Positions 34,784 to 39,945 of a stretch of 39,945 bases of DNA are shown one piece after another. Origin of the DNA: Nitrospirae bacterium MYbin3 (GTDB taxonomy: Bacteria > Nitrospirota > Thermodesulfovibrionia > Thermodesulfovibrionales > Dissulfurispiraceae); contig PEAD01000027.1 of the NCBI GenBank assembly GCA_002753335.1, positions 1 to 39,945 of the forward strand. The letters are read 5' to 3'. Each line of letters opens with the position of its first letter. Position 1 is the first letter of the stretch. The position numbers and the translations under genes are program-made. The notes below the pieces were generated by a model. That model was not told the origin of the DNA, searched no databases, and was given only the letters and a program-made list of their open reading frames with translations.

Positions 34784-35995
34784 ATGAACCGTCGTGATTT
34801 TTTAAAAACCACAGCACTGGCAGCGGCAGCAGTAGCTGCAGCCCCCTTAAAGGCCGACGCAGCGCCTGAAACCGCAACAGCTTCGCCCTCGGTAAAGAGC
34901 TATCGCGAAATAGGCAAAACAGGTTTGAAGATGAGCGACATATCTTTCGGCGCAGGCAGGCTTGCATCCCCTTCAATGATTCTCCGTGCTGTGGACAGCG
35001 GAATAAATTATTTCGACACAGCACCTGATTATGGTGCGTCAGAAAAACTTATAGGCGAAGCTATGCCTAAGATAAAAAGAGACAAGATTATCATCGCCAC
35101 CAAGTTCTGCAGCCTCACGCCTTATCCGGGGCATCTGCCGTTAGGCACTAAAAAAAGAGAATATGTTGCGGCGGTTGAAGACAGCCTGGGAAGACTTAAA
35201 ACAAACTATATTGATTTCATGCTGGTTCATGCAATAGGTGGAGAAAGGGGCAAGAATAAAGATCTTGAAGATGAGAAAAAAAGGCTTCTTGACAACGAAA
35301 TGCTATCAGCCTTTGATACGCTTAAAAAAGCGGGCAAGGTGAAATTTTTAGGTGTCTCGTCGCATGGGCCTGCAAATCTTGAAGAGCTTTTGATGACGGC
35401 GGTCAAGTCCGGCCACTACGATATGATCATGCCTTCTTTCAACTTTATGAACTTCCCAAAGCTGCCCGAGGTGCTGAAAGAGGCGCACAAGCGCAAAGTG
35501 GGCGTTGTTGCGATGAAAACCCTTGCAGGCGCAAAAGACACGAATATAGAGGCAAAGAACGAAGAGTTCGCGCATGCTGCGTTCAAGTGGGTGTTGAAGC
35601 ATCCCGAGGTTAGCGGATTGATAGTAACTATGAAAACCGTGTCTGATATAGAAACATATTTGGCCGCATCAGGAAAAAAGTTTACGCAGAACGACAGGCG
35701 GGCGCTCAACGAATACGCTATGATGTTCGGCAAAGAATACTGCCGCACAGGCTGCAACGAGTGCGAAAGCTTATGCAATCGCGGTGTAGAGATAGCAACG
35801 ATAATGCGCTACCAGATGTATTTCAACGACTATGGCATGGAAAAAAGGGCCATTGAATCTTACGCTTCGGTCAAAGGAAAATCCGCGGCCTGCAGCGACT
35901 GCGATAATCCGGCCTGCATTTCAGGATGCCCTTACGGGTTGTCCGTAAAAAACATGTTGGCCGATGCGCATGATACACTGACAATATCGGTTTAA
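34784..35995 (+). CDS. Tat-exported aldo/keto reductase with C-terminal iron-sulfur cysteines
   Basis: 403 aa from ATG 34784 (GGAGG six bases upstream; TTG 34772 is less likely). The N-terminus N-R-R-D-F-L-K-T with an Ala-rich core is a twin-arginine signal. The aldo/keto reductase barrel shows G-x-T-G-L-K-x-S, F-D-T-A-P-D-Y-G with catalytic D and Y, A-T-K-F and L-V-H-A. The C-terminal about 75 residues hold two cysteine clusters, C-x3-C-x2-C-x3-C and C-x2-C-x4-C-x3-C-P, of 4Fe-4S type. An exported aldo/keto reductase with Fe-S clusters suggests electron transfer rather than plain NADPH use. The next gene overlaps by one base. Confidence 0.9.
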   Translation: MNRRDFLKTTALAAAAVAAAPLKADAAPETATASPSVKSYREIGKTGLKMSDISFGAGRLASPSMILRAVDSGINYFDTAPDYGASEKLIGEAMPKIKRDKIIIATKFCSLTPYPGHLPLGTKKREYVAAVEDSLGRLKTNYIDFMLVHAIGGERGKNKDLEDEKKRLLDNEMLSAFDTLKKAGKVKFLGVSSHGPANLEELLMTAVKSGHYDMIMPSFNFMNFPKLPEVLKEAHKRKVGVVAMKTLAGAKDTNIEAKNEEFAHAAFKWVLKHPEVSGLIVTMKTVSDIETYLAASGKKFTQNDRRALNEYAMMFGKEYCRTGCNECESLCNRGVEIATIMRYQMYFNDYGMEKRAIESYASVKGKSAACSDCDNPACISGCPYGLSVKNMLADAHDTLTISV

Positions 35996-36960
35996 TGGGA
36001 GTGTCTTTTTTCTTAAGGACGATTCTTATTCTCGTCCTGCCTTGCATTGCGGCCGTGATTTATCTGAAAGGGCAGAAGTACGATCCTGCGCTGCTAGACT
36101 TTAAAGCTTCAGCCAAATCAACGGCCGAAAGCATACAGAAGGATGAAACAGCAACCGGTCAGAAGGAATCCTCATCTGCTTTGCCATCAGATATTGAAGG
36201 CTTTAAACAGTTCGGAAAAACACGGGAGTTCAATAAAGACAACCTTTTTGAGCATGTGAACGGCCATGCCGAATACTTCATCTCTGCCGGATTTAAGAAA
36301 CTATCGGTAATTGAATATGTCTCCTCAACCTCAAAACCATCCCAACCAGAACTACAGGCCGAGGTTTACGAAATGGGGAGCGGGCTTCAGGCCTTTGGCG
36401 TGCTTATTGATGAAAGCGGGGCCAAGGCTGAAGCGGTTAATATCGGCACTATGGGATTCAAGACATCTGCCGGAATATCTTTTTTCAAAGGCAGATATTA
36501 TGTGAAAATCGCACCCTACAGCGGCAAGCCTCCTTTAATGCTCTTTGCCTCGAAATTCGAAAAAAAGCTGCCTGCTGCCGGTGGAGAATTTTCGGCCTTC
36601 TCAAAACTTCCGGCATTAGGCAAGACAGTTGCAACTCGATTTATAAAAGAAGGCTATCGTGGGCTTGATTTCTTCAAAAATGTGATCGAAAGGGAATATG
36701 CTGTTGACGGCAAGACCTTGCAGATCGCCTTGATATCAGGCAAGGACAAAGAGATAAAAGATTTTGCCACAGCGCTGAACTCATATCTTCAAAAGTCTGC
36801 GATAAGCTTTGAAAAAGAGAGCAAACAGAACAAAGAAATTTACAAAATATCGGACAAATATGAAGGCAACTGGTATGTAGTTTTAGAAAAGACCGCAGCC
36901 TTCGGGATTTTCGGCGCTTCCGACGGTTCTATTTTGCGCCATTTTATTAAGGAAAACTGA
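35995..36960 (+). CDS. DUF6599-like exported protein
   Basis: 321 aa. An N-terminal hydrophobic segment (about 5-24) anchors or exports it; a polar linker follows, then a domain from about residue 62 with F-x-x-D-N-L-F-E-H-V-N-G-H-A-E-Y-F, which I associate with DUF6599. No catalytic motif is evident. It overlaps the preceding Fe-S reductase gene and the following DUF362 gene by one base each, so it is surely co-expressed with them and is a candidate periplasmic partner of that redox system. Function unknown. Confidence 0.75.
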   Translation: MGVSFFLRTILILVLPCIAAVIYLKGQKYDPALLDFKASAKSTAESIQKDETATGQKESSSALPSDIEGFKQFGKTREFNKDNLFEHVNGHAEYFISAGFKKLSVIEYVSSTSKPSQPELQAEVYEMGSGLQAFGVLIDESGAKAEAVNIGTMGFKTSAGISFFKGRYYVKIAPYSGKPPLMLFASKFEKKLPAAGGEFSAFSKLPALGKTVATRFIKEGYRGLDFFKNVIEREYAVDGKTLQIALISGKDKEIKDFATALNSYLQKSAISFEKESKQNKEIYKISDKYEGNWYVVLEKTAAFGIFGASDGSILRHFIKEN

Positions 36961-37952
36961 TGCCTTCAAAACACAATAAAACAGAACCCCAGCTTACTCG
37001 CAGAGATTTTATTATAAAAACAGCAACCGTCTGCAGCGCGTCTGCGGTCGTGGGTTTGTGGGGATACGCCTTTTACAGTAACGACCCTGTAAGGCGGCAG
37101 GACACAAAAATATTCACCTTCAAAGATTACCGGGTCGAGGATGTTAAAACTTATCCTAATCTTGCCGTAAGTCGGGGCACAGACGCAGAGAAAATGGTAC
37201 GCGCCGCTGTTGACAGGATTGGTGGCATAACTCGTTTCATAAAACCGGGCGAACGAGTACTCATAAAACCTAATGTGTCTTGGGATAGACAGCCTGAACA
37301 GGCGGCCAACACCAATCCTGAAGTGGTGGCCGCGGTAGTAAAAATGTGCGTTGAGGCCAAGGCATCGGTCATCTGGGTCACCGATGTTTCGGTGAACGAC
37401 CCATATAGATGCTTTGCCCGTTCAGGAGTTGAAGATGCCGCAAAGAAAAACGGTGGGGTTTTAAAATTCGCAACAGAAAACGATTTTGTTCAGACCGACC
37501 TGAAAGGCAAGGCGCTCAAAGTCTGGCCGGTCAGCGCATTTTTTCATCAGGTGGACAAATTGATAAACATACCGATGGTCAAACATCACTCGTTAAGCAA
37601 ATGCACAATGGCGATGAAGAATCTTTATGGCGTGCTGGGCGGTCAGCGCAACCGCCTGCATCAGGACATCAATACATCGATTGCGGATCTTGCGGCTGCT
37701 ATTAAGCCGACATTGACGATTATGGATGCCACCAGAATACTTATGAGGAACGGCCCAACCGGAGGAAATCTTGCGGATGTTGCAAGAGGAGATACAATAA
37801 TAGCCGGAACTGACATTGTGGCGATTGAAACTTATGGTCTGTCATTCCTTGATCTTAAGCCCGAAAATATTCCGTATATACTCATGGCCGAACAGCGCGG
37901 CGCAGGGACCACTGACATAAAATCTCTTAACATAGCAGAGATCAGCGTATGA
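36960..37952 (+). CDS. Tat-exported DUF362 protein
   Basis: 330 aa. T-R-R-D-F-I-I-K with a hydrophobic stretch is a twin-arginine signal. The mature part is DUF362: V-L-I-K-P-N-V-S-W, T-N-P-E-V-V-A-A-V-V, D-K-L-I-N-I-P-M-V-K-H-H, and M-K-N-L-Y-G-V-L-G-G. Many DUF362 proteins carry ferredoxin domains; this one has none, but the next gene is a polyferredoxin, overlapping by four bases (ATGA). Role in electron transfer is inferred from context only. Confidence 0.9.
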   Translation: MPSKHNKTEPQLTRRDFIIKTATVCSASAVVGLWGYAFYSNDPVRRQDTKIFTFKDYRVEDVKTYPNLAVSRGTDAEKMVRAAVDRIGGITRFIKPGERVLIKPNVSWDRQPEQAANTNPEVVAAVVKMCVEAKASVIWVTDVSVNDPYRCFARSGVEDAAKKNGGVLKFATENDFVQTDLKGKALKVWPVSAFFHQVDKLINIPMVKHHSLSKCTMAMKNLYGVLGGQRNRLHQDINTSIADLAAAIKPTLTIMDATRILMRNGPTGGNLADVARGDTIIAGTDIVAIETYGLSFLDLKPENIPYILMAEQRGAGTTDIKSLNIAEISV

Positions 37953-39466
37953 TAAAAAAACTGCTTTCGCTCAAAAACATCCGGCTGCTGTATGCGGCCT
38001 TTTTTCTGGTTCTCTTTATCGTTCTGGTAGGAATCACAAGCTTCAGAAGCATGAAAGGCTATCAAGTAGCACTGTTCCTTGAGCTTGATCCCCTTGTGGC
38101 TTTGTCGTCATTCCTTACAAGTTGGACCGTATATAAGGGGCTTTCACTTTCTCTCATCATAATTGTCGGGACGATGATATTCGGAAGATTTTTCTGTTCA
38201 TGGATCTGCCCTATGGGAATAATCAACCAGATAGCCGGAAATATTTTTAACAAGCTGCGTGCCGTGGATTTGATAAAGATGAATGCGTACAGAGTCCTTT
38301 ACCGTTTCAAATATTATGTTCTGGCTTTGCTCCTTGTGCTTGCAGCGTTTGGAACTATTCAAACAGGATTGCTCGATCCTATTCCGTTTATAACAAAGGC
38401 CTTTGCTGTATCTGTTTATCCTGCGGTCAATTATTGGAGCGGTGGCTTTTATCTCAAGCAGCCTGTTTTTCAGGGTGGGTTTCTGCTTGCCGTTATCTTT
38501 ATCGCTGTACTTTTCGCCAATAGATTTATAAATCGGTTCTGGTGCCGCTCGCTCTGCCCTCTTGGTGCCCTGCTCGGCCTGCTTTCATTTAAACCTCTCC
38601 TACAGATATGGCGCGATACGACTAAATGCAACGACTGCATGAAATGTGTTCAGAACTGCCACGGCGCCTGTGACCCTCATGCGTCATTAAGAACAAGTGA
38701 GTGTATGGTCTGCATGAACTGCATATCGGATTGTCCAGAAAACGCGATGCATTATGGATTGCCAAAAGACACAAGCTCTGTTCACGCGCCACTTGATGTC
38801 AACCGCCGCAGGCTTATAGAAACAGCTGTGTTCGGGACGATAATGTTTCCGATGATGCGGAGTGTCATAACCTCAAAAACCGTCTCCCAGCACAGCGTGA
38901 TAAGACCGCCAGGATCTATTGCAGAAGGAGACTTTCTGCGCAGATGTATCAAGTGCGGGGAGTGCATGAAGGTATGTCCTACAAATGTTATCCAGCCAGC
39001 TTTGCTTGAAGCAGGTTTTGAAGGCATCTGGACGCCTATTCTGCTTAATAAAATCGGCTACTGCGAGTACAACTGCGTGCTCTGCAGCAGGGTCTGCCCA
39101 ACAGGAGCCATTGTGCCGCTCACCGTAGAAAAAAAGATAGGAAAACCACCGGCACAAAAGCCTGTAAAAATAGGTATCGCTTTTTATGACAGGGGACGCT
39201 GCCTGCCGTGGTCCATGCACACCGAATGCATCGTGTGCGAAGAAGTCTGCCCCACATCTCCCAAAGCTATCTGGTTTCAGGATGTCGAGATGCAGATGAG
39301 AGACGGCACAACAAAGGTATTTAAAAGGCCTTACATGGATCCTGAATTGTGCATAGGATGCGGTATATGCGAGAACAAATGCCCGGTGCGCGACAAGCCC
39401 GCAGTGCGTGTAACATCAATAGGCGAGACGAGATCGCTTGTCAACCAGATGAGCCTGAAAAGCTGA
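37949..39466 (+). CDS. NapH/YccM-like membrane polyferredoxin
   Basis: 505 aa. About five transmembrane helices in residues 1-210 with the two C-x3-C-P motifs of the NapH family (C-S-W-I-C-P-M-G and C-R-S-L-C-P-L-G). Thereafter come several Cys clusters: C-N-D-C-M-K-C, C-M-V-C-M-N-C, C-I-K-C-G-E-C, C-E-Y-N-C-V-L-C, C-I-V-C-E-E-V-C-P and C-I-G-C-G-I-C, so around six 4Fe-4S centres. Such proteins take electrons from quinol to periplasmic enzymes. It is the last gene of the operon and the likely electron source for the Fe-S aldo/keto reductase. Confidence 0.92.
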   Translation: MIKKLLSLKNIRLLYAAFFLVLFIVLVGITSFRSMKGYQVALFLELDPLVALSSFLTSWTVYKGLSLSLIIIVGTMIFGRFFCSWICPMGIINQIAGNIFNKLRAVDLIKMNAYRVLYRFKYYVLALLLVLAAFGTIQTGLLDPIPFITKAFAVSVYPAVNYWSGGFYLKQPVFQGGFLLAVIFIAVLFANRFINRFWCRSLCPLGALLGLLSFKPLLQIWRDTTKCNDCMKCVQNCHGACDPHASLRTSECMVCMNCISDCPENAMHYGLPKDTSSVHAPLDVNRRRLIETAVFGTIMFPMMRSVITSKTVSQHSVIRPPGSIAEGDFLRRCIKCGECMKVCPTNVIQPALLEAGFEGIWTPILLNKIGYCEYNCVLCSRVCPTGAIVPLTVEKKIGKPPAQKPVKIGIAFYDRGRCLPWSMHTECIVCEEVCPTSPKAIWFQDVEMQMRDGTTKVFKRPYMDPELCIGCGICENKCPVRDKPAVRVTSIGETRSLVNQMSLKS

Positions 39467-39477
39467 TATTTCGGTTT

Positions 39478-39507
39478 TTGACATTTAATATTAGAGCATG
39501 GTATAAA
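39478..39507 (+). promoter_or_regulatory. Sigma-70 promoter of the cold-shock gene
   Basis: Consensus TTGACA (39478-39483), 18-base spacer and TATAAA (39502-39507). It gives a leader of about 65 bases with an AAGGAGG ribosome site; cold-shock mRNAs often have regulatory leaders. Confidence 0.7.
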
Positions 39508-39578
39508 TTGTCACCGATGCTTTGTTTCGGGACCCAAAGGAACATCTGTTCCGGGAAATTTAAGGAGGACTTAGCAGT

Positions 39579-39782
39579 ATGGCTTTTGAAGGGAAAGTAA
39601 AGTGGTTCAACGAATCCAAGGGCTTTGGTTTCATCCAACAGGACAATGGGCCGGATGTATTTGTTCATTACTCTTCGCTCAAACAGGAGGGCTTTAAGAC
39701 CCTTGCTGAAGGCCAGAGGGTCAGGTTTGACGTTGCCGAAGGCGACCGCGGACCAAAGGCCACAAACGTAGAAAGAATCTAA
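39579..39782 (+). CDS. Cold-shock protein (CspA family)
   Basis: 67-aa single cold-shock domain that binds single-stranded nucleic acid and melts RNA structure. RNP1 is K-G-F-G-F-I and RNP2 is V-F-V-H-Y-S-S, both intact; V-K-W-F-N opens the fold. It has its own promoter and terminator. Which member of the paralog family it is, or whether it is cold-induced, cannot be told. Confidence 0.97.
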   Translation: MAFEGKVKWFNESKGFGFIQQDNGPDVFVHYSSLKQEGFKTLAEGQRVRFDVAEGDRGPKATNVERI

Positions 39783-39790
39783 CCAATCCG

Positions 39791-39821
39791 GGGCCCGCAA
39801 AGGGCCCCTTTTATTTTTTTC
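39791..39821 (+). terminator. Intrinsic terminator after the cold-shock gene
   Basis: GGGGCCC (39791-39797) pairs with GGGCCCC (39803-39809) around GCAAA, followed by a T-rich tract. It starts eight bases after the stop codon. Confidence 0.95.
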
Positions 39822-39847
39822 TTATTCCTACTGTAAAGTAGAGGGCT

Positions 39848-39945
39848 GGCGCGGTAGTATAGCACCCCGTTTCCAGTCCCCCCTCATCAATTCCGTACGT
39901 TCGGTTTTCCCGAATACGGCTTTCCGATTATCTTCTTCCAGAAGT
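39848..39945 (-). mobile_element. Possible group II intron / retroelement fragment, cut by the window end
   Basis: On the minus strand this stretch holds a conserved-looking hairpin (39893-39919, CCGTA + TTCGG arms closing a GAAAA loop) in the setting AAGCCGTAT...ACGTACGG, then GATGAGGGGGG and CTGGAAACGGGG. I recall this arrangement beside bacterial group II intron reverse transcriptases. No RT coding sequence is in view; it could lie beyond the edge or be lost. Confidence 0.45.

Overview
This window reads as a chromosomal segment of an anaerobic or microaerophilic Gram-negative-type bacterium. My best guess is a Nitrospirota (Thermodesulfovibrio-like) lineage, with Desulfobacterota/deltaproteobacteria as the alternative. 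The reasons are a split b6/subunit-IV plus Rieske complex, an archaeal-type ApgM phosphoglycerate mutase, isoleucine synthesis through citramalate, a selenocysteine tRNA, Tat-exported iron-sulfur proteins, SpeD, and GmhA of the LPS heptose pathway. The assignment comes from gene content only; no search was run. Genes are densely packed and mostly housekeeping, with a few unusual islands.

Layout. 1-3.2 kb: YceI, an exported metallo-hydrolase and an exported multi-rhodanese protein whose reading frame crosses an in-frame TGA, read here as selenocysteine. 3.2-5.6 kb: gmhA, ruvC, ribBA. 5.6-6.4 kb: a lone methyltransferase between a 3' tRNA fragment and an intact tRNA-Arg(CCG). 6.5-10 kb: mnmG diverging from an HDOD/degenerate sigma-54-activator-like AAA+ protein. 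10-13.5 kb (minus): flippase-like membrane protein, polyprenyl-type glycosyltransferase, PAP2 phosphatase, DHH phosphoesterase. 13.6-15.9 kb: DUF3786 iron-sulfur protein and a Rieske/cytochrome b6/subunit IV operon. 15.9-19.6 kb (minus): ispH, rpsA, sppA and an HU/IHF gene.

19.8-26.7 kb (plus) is a long amino-acid operon: threonine synthase-like gene, sulfur carrier (MoaD/ThiS fold, tail GGSC), small NIL protein, second threonine synthase, apgM, lysC, cimA. It supplies the aspartate family and isoleucine. The sulfur carrier and NIL protein between two O-phosphohomoserine-type enzymes suggest protein-thiocarboxylate-dependent homocysteine synthesis. At 26.8 kb is selC (tRNA-Sec), which supports the selenoprotein call. 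27-30 kb: a membrane-anchored helical-repeat protein and an M48/TPR lipoprotein. 30-34 kb: speD, then a minus-strand DUF1015-gap-pgk operon. 34.2-39.5 kb: a TlpA-like thioredoxin followed by a tightly overlapping redox operon (Tat-exported Fe-S aldo/keto reductase, DUF6599-like, DUF362, NapH-like polyferredoxin). The window ends with a cold-shock gene, a strong terminator and what looks like a group II intron fragment.

The strongest candidates for something new are the selenocysteine/heme-motif rhodanese, the ThrC-sulfur carrier-NIL-ThrC module and the Fe-S aldo/keto reductase-DUF362-polyferredoxin operon.
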